Shown here in pieces: positions 1 through 8,482 of a DNA stretch of 64,000 bases; the stretch's first letter is position 1; every line of letters begins with the position of its first letter. Position numbers and translations under genes: made by a program. Source of the DNA: Patescibacteria group bacterium (GTDB taxonomy: Bacteria > Patescibacteriota > Patescibacteriia > JAHIZJ01); assembly GCA_041661625.1 (NCBI GenBank), contig JBAZUB010000001.1, positions 372,001-436,000 of the forward strand, given 5' to 3'. A model generated the notes under the pieces. It saw only the letters and a program-made list of their open reading frames with translations. It did not search any database and had not been told where the DNA came from.

Positions 1-369
1 ATAGACAAGGTCGTTGGCATCGATGCGCGCGGATTCATTTTGGCCTCGGCTCTAGCCTACAAACTAGGAACAGGTTTAGTCATTGTCAGAAAAAAGGGTA
101 AACTGCCCTATAAAACAATCAGCCAAGAGTACGCTCTCGAATACGCCAGCGGTAATCTTGAGATACACTCGGACTCCATCAGGCCTGGTGAAAATGTTCT
201 TCTTTGCGATGATCTCTTAGCGACCGGAGGAACGATGCGGGCAGCCAGCGACCTGGTCCAGAAGCTTGGAGGTAATATTAAAGGCGTATTGTTCTTTATA
301 GTACTTGAGAGCCTGCGGGGTATCAATCAATTGTCAAATTTTAACGTAAAATATTTAGTTAAATTCTAG
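1..369 (+). CDS. apt: adenine phosphoribosyltransferase, 3' part (5' end outside window)
   Basis: Converts adenine plus PRPP to AMP in the cytoplasm. The reading frame is open from base 1, so the start lies upstream of the window. The visible part carries the family stretch DARGF near the beginning and the PRPP-binding signature VLLCDDLLATGGT (about bases 196-234). It ends normally with TAG. It lies 5 bases from mtnP, whose reaction releases adenine, so the two genes form a compact methylthioadenosine/adenine salvage pair. The type I phosphoribosyltransferase assignment is secure; the adenine specificity is supported by the DARGF stretch and the neighbour. Confidence 0.93.
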   Translation: MDKVVGIDARGFILASALAYKLGTGLVIVRKKGKLPYKTISQEYALEYASGNLEIHSDSIRPGENVLLCDDLLATGGTMRAASDLVQKLGGNIKGVLFFIVLESLRGINQLSNFNVKYLVKF

Positions 370-374
370 CTGGT

Positions 375-1163
375 ATGGAAAATGTGATTGGAATAATTGG
401 CGGCTCGGGTTTGTATGACTTTCTACCCGGAGAAGAGTTGACCGTAACAACTCCCTATGGACAGCCATCGGATCGTCTGTTGATATCAACTTATAAAAAC
501 AGAAAAATAGTTTTTTTACCGAGACACGGAAAAATTCATCAACTCCCGCCACATAAAATAAATTATCGCGCCAATATTTACGCCCTGAAAGAGTTGGGGG
601 TAACACATATCCTTGCGCCTTGCGCCGTTGGATCATTAAAACCCGATCTAAAGCCAGGCGATTTCGTTGTCTGCGATCAATTGATCGATCGAACCAAGTC
701 CCGAGTCGATACTTTTTTTGATGGTCCAAAGATCGCCCATATCTCGATGGCTGAACCTTACTGTCCCGAACTTAGGGGGGTCGTCATTTCGAGCTGTGCT
801 AATCTTTCACTTCCCTGCCATACGACCGGCACCGTCGTCATAGTTGAGGGACCAAGATTTTCAACTAAGGCCGAATCGCGAATGTACGCCCAAATTGCCG
901 ACGTGATTAATATGACTCAATATCCGGAAGTTGTGTTAGCCCGAGAAAAAGAAATCTGCTACACCAACATTTCGCTCATAACTGATTTTGATGCTGGTGT
1001 ACCAGGTCGAGAGGATATTACCGCCGTCACGGCAAGATCATATGCTGAGGTTTTTAAGGCTAGTCTCGTAAATGTTAAACAAGTATTATTTGACGTTATC
1101 GAGCACATACCTGAACAGTCGCACTGTAATTGTGCACATGCCCTAGAAGATGCCATTTCCTGA
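375..1163 (+). CDS. mtnP: S-methyl-5'-thioadenosine phosphorylase
   Basis: Phosphorolysis of methylthioadenosine to adenine and methylthioribose-1-phosphate. At 262 residues it is slightly shorter than human MTAP. It shows GGSGLY (residues 9-14, phosphate loop), PRHG (49-52), NMTQYPE (179-185, substrate-binding Met) and TDFDAG (203-208). The last corresponds to the MTAP Asp pair that contacts the purine 6-amino group, which favours MTA/adenosine over inosine or guanosine. The ATG start is 5 bases after the apt stop, so the two are translationally close. The fate of methylthioribose-1-phosphate is not encoded nearby. The glycan operon begins 12 bases downstream and may share the transcript. 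Confidence 0.93.
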   Translation: MENVIGIIGGSGLYDFLPGEELTVTTPYGQPSDRLLISTYKNRKIVFLPRHGKIHQLPPHKINYRANIYALKELGVTHILAPCAVGSLKPDLKPGDFVVCDQLIDRTKSRVDTFFDGPKIAHISMAEPYCPELRGVVISSCANLSLPCHTTGTVVIVEGPRFSTKAESRMYAQIADVINMTQYPEVVLAREKEICYTNISLITDFDAGVPGREDITAVTARSYAEVFKASLVNVKQVLFDVIEHIPEQSHCNCAHALEDAIS

Positions 1164-1175
1164 TAACTCAAACTC

Positions 1176-2306
1176 GTGAGAATATTAATGCTTAATTATG
1201 AGTACCCGCCACTGGGTGGTGGTGCCGGTAATGCGACTTTGTATTTATTAAAAGAGTTCTGCCGGCAGAATGATTTCTTTATTGATCTGGTAACCAGTTC
1301 ACCCGATCAGTCTTACGTCAAATCACTTTCGGATAAAGTCCGAATTCACGGACTCAACATAAACAAGCATAATCATAACCTCCAGCATCAGTCTTATCGT
1401 GACCTGCTAACCTATAGCTGGCGTGCAAATAAATATATCCGCACATTGCACCACGGCAACAACTTTGATTTTGTCCATTCGTTTTTTGCTGTCCCATGTG
1501 GCATTGTGGCAGAACGCTTAAACAAACCCCAAATTATCTCACTCCGCGGAACCGATGTTCCCGGACACAATCCGAAGTTTCGCTTGGCCTATTCGATTCT
1601 TCATCCATTTATCAAACGTGTGTTTCGAAACGCCAATATTATTGCCGCCAACAGTGACGACCTGAAAAACGAGGCCCTGAATTTCGAGCAACGCCAGTAC
1701 GAGATAATTCCCAACGGAGTTGATTTGGATTTTTATTCACCATTCCTAGAGCGTCCGTCCGATTTTCGCATCTTATACGTTGGCCGCCTCCACGCCGTCA
1801 AGAACATTCCTATCCTGATTGAAGCGTTCGCAAAATTTGTTTCGGCGGGCGTACCGAATGCCAAATTAACTCTGACTGGCGATGGTCCGGAGCTGCTAGC
1901 ATTGAAACGACAGGTTCAGAAATTAGGCCTTGAACAGGCGGTCAATTTTACCGGACACTTATCAAAAGACCGGCTGCGAGATGAGTATCGCAACTGCTCT
2001 GTGTTTACCCTACTCTCAGCGGGTGAGGGCATGAGCAACACGCTCTTGGAAGCAATGGCTTGCGGTACGCCAATATTAACCACACGCACCGGCGGAGCGG
2101 CCCAGCTGGTCGACGCATCAAATGGCTGGATCGTGTCCGAAGCCAATACTGCCACGGTGAGTGAGGCAATCAAACTAATATATCAGTCCCGCGCGGTATT
2201 ACAGTCTATGGGCCAAGCCAGCCGAGCTAAAGCGGAAACTTTGAGCTGGGCCAATACTGCCAAACAATATGCTAACCTCTACCATCGAATGTATGAATTG
2301 GCGTAA
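1176..2306 (+). CDS. GT4-family glycosyltransferase
   Basis: A 376-residue retaining GT-B glycosyltransferase that transfers a sugar from a nucleotide donor to a growing surface glycan at the inner face of the membrane. The N-terminal EYPPLGGGAG (residues 9-18) is the glycine-rich acceptor-side loop. The C-terminal half has VGRLHAVKN and the donor-site E-x7-E-type motif GEGMSNTLLEAMACG (about 283-297). The chosen start is GTG at 1176, because the first residues MRILMLNYEYPP form a typical first beta strand. It heads the plus-strand glycan gene series. Sugar and linkage cannot be read from the sequence. Confidence 0.88.
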   Translation: MRILMLNYEYPPLGGGAGNATLYLLKEFCRQNDFFIDLVTSSPDQSYVKSLSDKVRIHGLNINKHNHNLQHQSYRDLLTYSWRANKYIRTLHHGNNFDFVHSFFAVPCGIVAERLNKPQIISLRGTDVPGHNPKFRLAYSILHPFIKRVFRNANIIAANSDDLKNEALNFEQRQYEIIPNGVDLDFYSPFLERPSDFRILYVGRLHAVKNIPILIEAFAKFVSAGVPNAKLTLTGDGPELLALKRQVQKLGLEQAVNFTGHLSKDRLRDEYRNCSVFTLLSAGEGMSNTLLEAMACGTPILTTRTGGAAQLVDASNGWIVSEANTATVSEAIKLIYQSRAVLQSMGQASRAKAETLSWANTAKQYANLYHRMYELA

Positions 2307-3675
2307 ACCTATCATCACCGGATTGCTCTCTCTCACCCGCGATCACACCCTAAGTCATCTGCGCACAATGTTGGCTATGGAATATCGCCCGCCCGCCGAG
2401 ATTGCTTCATACCAGACTGATTGCCTGCGCCAAATTATTATCCACGCTTACCACAATGTTCCCTATTATTCACATGTTCTCAAAGACGCCGGTGTGATTT
2501 TATCGAACGACAAAATCGACCTGTCGCGATATTCATACTTGCCTGTCTTAACCAAAGATATTATCAAAAATGAGTTTGCCAACCTGCAAAGTCGCGACAG
2601 CGCCAACCGCCATCCCTACCCTAATTCATCGGGTGGTTCAAGTGGAACGCCACTGAAAATCACCCAAGACCGAGCATATCACGAATGGAATGTCGCCAAC
2701 TCAATCTATTATAAAACTTTCGCCAAACAGGCGATCGGCCAAAGCGAATTGCGTCTGTGGGGTTCGGAGCGTGATTTGGAAATTGGTCATGAAAAAATAT
2801 CCACCCGGCTGCGCAACTGGCTGTACCATCGACGCGAGATAAACGCGTTTCGCATGACGCCGACCGATATGGTAAAATATGCTGCAGACTGGAACTGTTT
2901 CCGCCCGCGCTGGATTGAATCATACGTTGACGCTATGTATGAATTCGCGAATTTTTTTGAGGTTAATCATATCTCGATGCATACTCCGGTCGGCATACTT
3001 ACTTCAGCCGGCACCCTCTACCCCTTCATGAAGGAAAAGATTGAACAAGTGTTTGGTTGTCCGGTGATTAACCGATATGGATCCCGCGAAGTCGGCGGTA
3101 TCGCCTGCAGCTGTCCGGGTGGTCAGGGGCTGCACCTGAGCGCATGGAATTCATTCGTAGAAATACTCAATGATGACTTACGCCCAATCGCTGCTGGCCA
3201 GATGGGCCGAGTCTATGTCACCACGCTACATAATTATTCCATGCCATTGCTTAGGTATGATATTGGCGACTTAGCAGAGTATGCCTTATCTGGCTGTACT
3301 TGTGGACGCGGCACCCCCCTATTGGCCAAGGTTCATGGCCGGGAAATGACAGTGTTCCGAACCAGGGATAAAACGATTGTCCCGGCTGAATTCTTTATTC
3401 ATTACATCGGCGTAGTATTCAACCAGGGCAGTATAAATAAGTTTCAGGTGGTGCAAAAAGATTATGACCAGATCTGCATTAACGTTGTTACAAAAAACCA
3501 AGCTTCAGTCACCGCTCTTGCTCCGGACGTCGAACATACAATCAGGCGAGCGATGGGCAGTGATTGTAAAGTTGACTGGAACTTCGTTGACGACATCCCC
3601 CGGCTATCCAGTGGTAAATATCTCTACGTGGTCAGTGAGCTAAAGCCACCGGACCAGACAACTAAATCGAACTGA
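2293..3675 (+). CDS. CapK/PaaK-like AMP-forming ligase family protein
   Basis: An ANL-superfamily adenylate-forming enzyme resembling phenylacetate-CoA ligase and the capsule-locus protein CapK. It shows the ATP-binding P-loop SSGGSSGTP (about residues 112-120), YGSREVGG (the A5-like region), YDIGDLAEY (A7-like) and the C-terminal HGRE hinge region. The ATG at 2293 (MNWRKP) is preferred to the ATG at 2269, because it shortens the overlap with the upstream gene to 14 bases. In capsule loci this family is thought to activate an acyl group or act on a lipid/sugar intermediate; the substrate here is unknown. A C-T-C-G-R segment near residue 335 matches the family's cysteine-bearing loop. Confidence 0.82.
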   Translation: MNWRKPIITGLLSLTRDHTLSHLRTMLAMEYRPPAEIASYQTDCLRQIIIHAYHNVPYYSHVLKDAGVILSNDKIDLSRYSYLPVLTKDIIKNEFANLQSRDSANRHPYPNSSGGSSGTPLKITQDRAYHEWNVANSIYYKTFAKQAIGQSELRLWGSERDLEIGHEKISTRLRNWLYHRREINAFRMTPTDMVKYAADWNCFRPRWIESYVDAMYEFANFFEVNHISMHTPVGILTSAGTLYPFMKEKIEQVFGCPVINRYGSREVGGIACSCPGGQGLHLSAWNSFVEILNDDLRPIAAGQMGRVYVTTLHNYSMPLLRYDIGDLAEYALSGCTCGRGTPLLAKVHGREMTVFRTRDKTIVPAEFFIHYIGVVFNQGSINKFQVVQKDYDQICINVVTKNQASVTALAPDVEHTIRRAMGSDCKVDWNFVDDIPRLSSGKYLYVVSELKPPDQTTKSN

Positions 3676-3684
3676 TATTTATCA

Positions 3685-4725
3685 ATGAATAAAGTCGGAC
3701 TATACAAATTTTCAGGGCCAGATCTCGACCGAATCATTCAGGATGGATTCGTCGCGTTTGGCATGGAAGAAAAACTGCGCCGCATCAAGACCGTATTCCT
3801 GAAACCAAACCTGGTGGTAGATATCAAGCAGTACATTGATGAAGGTGCTAATACCGACATTCGAATAATTGAGGCGATTTTGAAATATTTGTCGGCCTAC
3901 ACCCATCTTAAAATCTATCTCGGCGAAAGCGAATCCGGCACCCGCATTAAGGGTCGGAAGCTTGATCGTGCCTTGGAAATAATGGGTGTGAATGCACTCA
4001 AAGATAAATACAACTTTACTATCGTCAATCTCACTTACGATCGTCATATTCGAGTGCCCATACCAGGAGGCAAATTCGTGACCGATTTAATCATGGGAGA
4101 GACCCTGATGGCGTCAGATCTAATCATTAACCTGCCAAAGATCAAGACGCATAAATATGCCACGATTACCTGCGCCCTTAAAAATATGTTTGGCACTATC
4201 CCGGACCCGCGCCGCATCATTTATCATAAGAACATTCATCAGACATTGGCCGATTTGAATCAGTTGTTTTACGATAAAATGTTTATTGTCACCGATGGCA
4301 TTGTCGCCATGGAGGGCAATGGCCCGCTCTATGGTCGGCGAGTAAATCTCGATGTCATGCTTTTTGCCGATAACCCCCTGCTCAATGACGCGACCGTCGC
4401 CCAAATTATGGGTTTTGATCCTGTCAAAATACAACATATCAGTTTATGCAATGACTGGGCCAAATGCGATCTCAATAATATTTCAATAGTTGGAACTGGG
4501 AATCTCAAAGATGTCCGCCGTAATTTTCAGCCCTCAAAAAAGAATTTGTTTATCACTATCGAGGGTCATCTGATGCAACATAAGTGGATTGTGAATATTT
4601 TATTCAGTGAATGGTTTCAAACCAAAATAACCTATCGGTTGCGCCACATTTTGAAGCGGCTGCGCGGTGGAAGCTATAGTTGGTATTTTAAAGAATCTAA
4701 TAAACCCAATGATCCAAAACGTTAA
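3685..4725 (+). CDS. DUF362 family protein
   Basis: A 346-residue protein matching the DUF362 fold: FLKPNLVV near residues 37-44, LGESESG around 93-99, and the hallmark NLPKIKTHKYATITCALKNM around 150-170. Unlike many DUF362 proteins there is no C-terminal ferredoxin-like cysteine cluster; the C-terminus is basic and alpha-helical. DUF362 proteins occur in several polysaccharide loci, but their reaction is not settled. It lies 9 bases after the CapK-like gene and 9 bases before the fusion gene, so it is probably in the same operon. Confidence 0.82.
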   Translation: MNKVGLYKFSGPDLDRIIQDGFVAFGMEEKLRRIKTVFLKPNLVVDIKQYIDEGANTDIRIIEAILKYLSAYTHLKIYLGESESGTRIKGRKLDRALEIMGVNALKDKYNFTIVNLTYDRHIRVPIPGGKFVTDLIMGETLMASDLIINLPKIKTHKYATITCALKNMFGTIPDPRRIIYHKNIHQTLADLNQLFYDKMFIVTDGIVAMEGNGPLYGRRVNLDVMLFADNPLLNDATVAQIMGFDPVKIQHISLCNDWAKCDLNNISIVGTGNLKDVRRNFQPSKKNLFITIEGHLMQHKWIVNILFSEWFQTKITYRLRHILKRLRGGSYSWYFKESNKPNDPKR

Positions 4726-4734
4726 TCATATTTT

Positions 4735-7500
4735 ATGACGAGCTCCCCAAAGAAACCCTTAATACTTTGCGCTATTACGCTCGATACCGAACCTGATTGC
4801 GATATTAATTGGCGGATCACAAAACCGATCGCATTTTCTTCCGTAACGCGCTTTATTCCTGAACTATACCGACCACTTTGGAATAAGTACGATATCAACC
4901 CGACTTACTTCACCTCCCCTTCTGTGATCAAGGATGATGCTTGCATTCGCATCCTTAAAAACGAACAGGAACAGGGAGCTGAAATTGGCGCCCACCTTCA
5001 CCCAGAATATATTGAGCCACAACAAAAATATAGTGACGCCAGTGGCACCGTCGCCGATGAGTTTACCTGCTCCGTTTACTCGAAGGAAGTTGAATTTGAA
5101 AAAATTAAGAACTTTACCGAACTAATCGAGGCTCGCATCGGTCGCCGACCCATTTCTTATCGAGCTGGTCGTTTCGGGGCGGATCTCGACACCATCCAAT
5201 CCCTTAAAAAGCTTGGGTACCGGTCGGATAGCTCGGTCACCCCATTCATTGACTGGACAACCAGAGGCGGGCCCGACCACTCAAACGCACCAATCCAGCC
5301 CTACTATGTTGCATCAGAAAACTTCTACGAGGCCAACGATGACCCAAATACAATTCTTAAAATTCCCTTAACTATTTTTGGTAAACGACTAGGCCGCTTC
5401 GGACGCCTGCTGCCGGATAGCTGGCTGTATTATCAATGGCTGCGCCCGACCCACATGACCGTAATTGAACAAAAACGTCTGATTTCAAAGACCATCCAAC
5501 TATATCAAGACCAGCCGATTATTGTCTTCACGATGATGTTTCATTCGATGGAGACGGTAATCAAAGGAACGCCGTTTGTCAGATCAAAAATCGAGCAGAA
5601 AATGTACCTTAATCGTTTAACTCAGATCCTTCAATATCTCAAGAAACTGGGTTGTCAATTTGTCAGCGTTAACCAGGTGGCTCAGCTGTATCGAGAAAAT
5701 AACATTATACCCGAACTGTCCACCCTGAAACGAGGACTGCGGTTCAACAACTATCTTCGTTATAAAAATATCAGCGCTAAACAGTATAACAAGCGCTTCC
5801 TGCCAACATACTTTTTTTGGCGCATGCCATCTGACCGCATCTTAATGCCGTTGGTAAAATCAATTCACCACCGTAATATTCTCGACGTCGGCTGCGGTAC
5901 GGGATGTTATACCAACTTTTTCACGGCACAGGACAATCGTGTACTGGGGGTCGATAAAAACGTTCACCTCGCCACCGGCCAATCGTTCCCGGTAATCGAG
6001 AGTGGCGCAAATGACTTCAAAGACAAAGTGCCTGGAAAATACGACTTAGTATTTTCGTCTTGGTTGGCCGATTATCTAGGACCCAATGAACTGCAAGCAT
6101 TCATCCAAAACTCGCACGCGGTACTTGAGCCAAACGGCGAATTGATATTTACGGCCATATCGCCAAAAGGCTGGGGTGGTCTATATATCTGGATGGCGCG
6201 CCACGTGCGACACGTCAAGAAATACTGCTACCGACACGCTGAAATTCGACGTTGGATGGAACAATCGGGTTTTTCTAATATCGAAATAATCCCGATGAAT
6301 TCTTGGCTCAAGATTCCTTGGGCGTATATAGTAAAAGCCAAAAAACCCGTCACGCCACCCGATCAGACAATGGCAGGGTTTAGCCAACCGATAAAAATCG
6401 GTTTGCTGGCTCGTGGCTTAACTAGCGGCGGCGTGACCCGATTCATCAACAATGTTCTGTCCGAATTTGATAACGTAAACAATCCCCATTATCAATTTGT
6501 GTTATTTACCGACGAACCAAGCTACCAAAACAGCTTTACTCGCGTCAAGGTAGCATACGTTAAAAAGATAAACAAAATATTGTGGGAGTATTTCCAAATC
6601 TTTCCGAGTATCCGCCGGGAAAAGTGCCACTATATGATCTATCCGAAGTGTACCATTCCCCTAACCCACCTGGTATTCTCATTCAAAAAACTGGTCGTAA
6701 TACACGATCTAGCTTTCATGAAAGAAAAGTTTCTGGAATATAAACTGATGGATACTATATATCTAAAGTTGGCTGCTCCAATTTCATGTAATAAAGCTGA
6801 CTACGTTCTAGCGGTCTCCGAAGCTACGAAGCAGGACGCGATTCGTAAAATGGGCCTCAAGCCCGATAAGCTTAAAGTGATATTTGAGGCGGTAGAAGAG
6901 CGGTTCAAACAACCGGTCCCCCAACAACGAATCGAAGAAATATTCCGCAAACTTAACATTGAGGCACCCTACTTATTTTATTGCGGCGTGCTAAGCCCGC
7001 GCAAAAACGCGCTACGGATGTTTCAAGCCTTTGCCCAGGTCAAAGACCAAATCCCTCATAACTTCTATGTCACCGCCAGCCAATCTTGGTATGACGCCGA
7101 CGTACGACAATTTATCAAGGACAATCTGGCGGACCGAGTGTTTTTTCTAGGCTACATTACCGAAGAAGAGCTAAGAGCGCTTTACCAAAGAGCGACTCTC
7201 TACTTGTATCCATCAATTTTTGAAGGGTTTGGCTTGCCAATACTGGAAGCTCAGGCGTCTGGCTGTCCCGTACTAACTTCAAATGTCACCAGCTGTCCCG
7301 AAATTGCCGGCCGTGGAGCGTACATCGTAGACCCCTACTCTATCGATGATATTCGTGATGGTATTATCAAGATTATTTCTAATGAGTCTTACCGACAACA
7401 GTTGATCGAGTATGGAAAACGAAATTTGGAGAGATTCAGTTGGGGCTTGGTGGTCCATAAGATCCTCGCATTAACAACGCATCGCCACACCCATGACTAG
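4735..7500 (+). CDS. three-domain fusion: polysaccharide deacetylase-like, SAM methyltransferase, GT4 glycosyltransferase
   Basis: One continuous 921-residue frame with no internal stop. Residues about 8-320 resemble the NodB/polysaccharide-deacetylase fold: TLDTEPD near residue 15 supplies the catalytic/metal Asp, GAHLHPEY around 84-91 supplies metal histidines, and YRAGRFG is the next motif. Residues about 370-545 are a class I methyltransferase with ILDVGCGTG near 382. Residues about 552-915 are a GT-B enzyme starting IGLLARGLTSGGV, with the donor motif EGFGLPILEAQASG near 830. The order suggests that one polypeptide trims, methylates and extends a glycan end, but this is inference. It overlaps the next gene by 8 bases. 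Confidence 0.88.
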   Translation: MTSSPKKPLILCAITLDTEPDCDINWRITKPIAFSSVTRFIPELYRPLWNKYDINPTYFTSPSVIKDDACIRILKNEQEQGAEIGAHLHPEYIEPQQKYSDASGTVADEFTCSVYSKEVEFEKIKNFTELIEARIGRRPISYRAGRFGADLDTIQSLKKLGYRSDSSVTPFIDWTTRGGPDHSNAPIQPYYVASENFYEANDDPNTILKIPLTIFGKRLGRFGRLLPDSWLYYQWLRPTHMTVIEQKRLISKTIQLYQDQPIIVFTMMFHSMETVIKGTPFVRSKIEQKMYLNRLTQILQYLKKLGCQFVSVNQVAQLYRENNIIPELSTLKRGLRFNNYLRYKNISAKQYNKRFLPTYFFWRMPSDRILMPLVKSIHHRNILDVGCGTGCYTNFFTAQDNRVLGVDKNVHLATGQSFPVIESGANDFKDKVPGKYDLVFSSWLADYLGPNELQAFIQNSHAVLEPNGELIFTAISPKGWGGLYIWMARHVRHVKKYCYRHAEIRRWMEQSGFSNIEIIPMNSWLKIPWAYIVKAKKPVTPPDQTMAGFSQPIKIGLLARGLTSGGVTRFINNVLSEFDNVNNPHYQFVLFTDEPSYQNSFTRVKVAYVKKINKILWEYFQIFPSIRREKCHYMIYPKCTIPLTHLVFSFKKLVVIHDLAFMKEKFLEYKLMDTIYLKLAAPISCNKADYVLAVSEATKQDAIRKMGLKPDKLKVIFEAVEERFKQPVPQQRIEEIFRKLNIEAPYLFYCGVLSPRKNALRMFQAFAQVKDQIPHNFYVTASQSWYDADVRQFIKDNLADRVFFLGYITEEELRALYQRATLYLYPSIFEGFGLPILEAQASGCPVLTSNVTSCPEIAGRGAYIVDPYSIDDIRDGIIKIISNESYRQQLIEYGKRNLERFSWGLVVHKILALTTHRHTHD

Positions 7501-8482
7501 CCCGGCTGATCAATCGCTCTTAATCAGTGTTGTGATGCTGAATTACAATGGTTTGGCGTATCTTCAGCAAACCATTCCCCCGTTGCTGCAGCTTGATTAT
7601 ACGCAATACGAAATATTGGTCGTAGATAATCACTCAACCGATGAAAGTATCAACTTTCTAAGATCGGCATCGCGTCGTGATCCACGTTTACGTCTAGTTG
7701 AATACCAAGAAAACACCGGCTACGGCCGGGGCAAGAACCTGGGCGTGGCTAAAGCCAAGGGAGAGTATATTTTATTACTTGATGAAGATATACTAATCGA
7801 GACGCCCACATTATTATCAGAGCTCATTCAGTTGTACCAAAGACTGTCTAACCCAGGCTTCATCAGCTTGTTAATGAAGGAACAAACCGATCAGACGAAG
7901 ACGAAACTGTATGGCGGTTTTATCAGCCTATTTTCGGTCTACGCCAACCGGCCCCTGTCGATTGACGCTCTATCCAAACAAGAGTTCCATCCGGCCAGCT
8001 CACCCGACGGTGGAGCGATATTTTTCAAGAAAAGTACCTTCACCACGCTCGGCGGATATGATGTCTCCCAGCCATATTATTTAGACGTGGGCGACCTGGG
8101 CTTACGGGCGGCCATTTACGGATACCGTACCTATGTATATAATAAGCAAATATTATGCCACTTAGGCACGGCTCGAAAAACAAATAAAGCTGGCTGGCTC
8201 TGGAAATATGGTTATCATTTTTCCGGACTGTCACGGGTAATGTTCAAAAACTACCGACTGGTGAATTTGTTGATTGCTTACCCGTATTTCTGCTTAATCT
8301 GCATTATGAAAACGGCACTAAATATGCTACGCTACAGAGACTGGCATGTTGTGTCCCGTTTCATGTTTTCCGTTGGATACTTTTTTAATAATTATAAATC
8401 ACTCATAAAAGAGCGGCGCAGAATCCAGACCGAACGGACCCTGCCAGATGACGTATTCCTAAAAATCAAACGACCAATATGA
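7493..8482 (+). CDS. GT2-family glycosyltransferase
   Basis: A 329-residue GT-A enzyme. The N-terminal strand ISVVMLNYNG is followed by VVDNHSTDES (nucleotide-binding Asp) and LLDEDI as the DxD-type metal site (about residues 96-101). GGAIFFKK and a later GDLGLRA segment belong to the acceptor half. A hydrophobic stretch near residue 255-275 could tether it to the membrane. It starts inside the stop of the fusion gene (8-base overlap) and overlaps the next gene by ATGA, so translation is coupled on both sides. It is related to rhamnosyltransferase-type GT2 proteins; the donor is not determinable. Confidence 0.87.
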   Translation: MTSPADQSLLISVVMLNYNGLAYLQQTIPPLLQLDYTQYEILVVDNHSTDESINFLRSASRRDPRLRLVEYQENTGYGRGKNLGVAKAKGEYILLLDEDILIETPTLLSELIQLYQRLSNPGFISLLMKEQTDQTKTKLYGGFISLFSVYANRPLSIDALSKQEFHPASSPDGGAIFFKKSTFTTLGGYDVSQPYYLDVGDLGLRAAIYGYRTYVYNKQILCHLGTARKTNKAGWLWKYGYHFSGLSRVMFKNYRLVNLLIAYPYFCLICIMKTALNMLRYRDWHVVSRFMFSVGYFFNNYKSLIKERRRIQTERTLPDDVFLKIKRPI

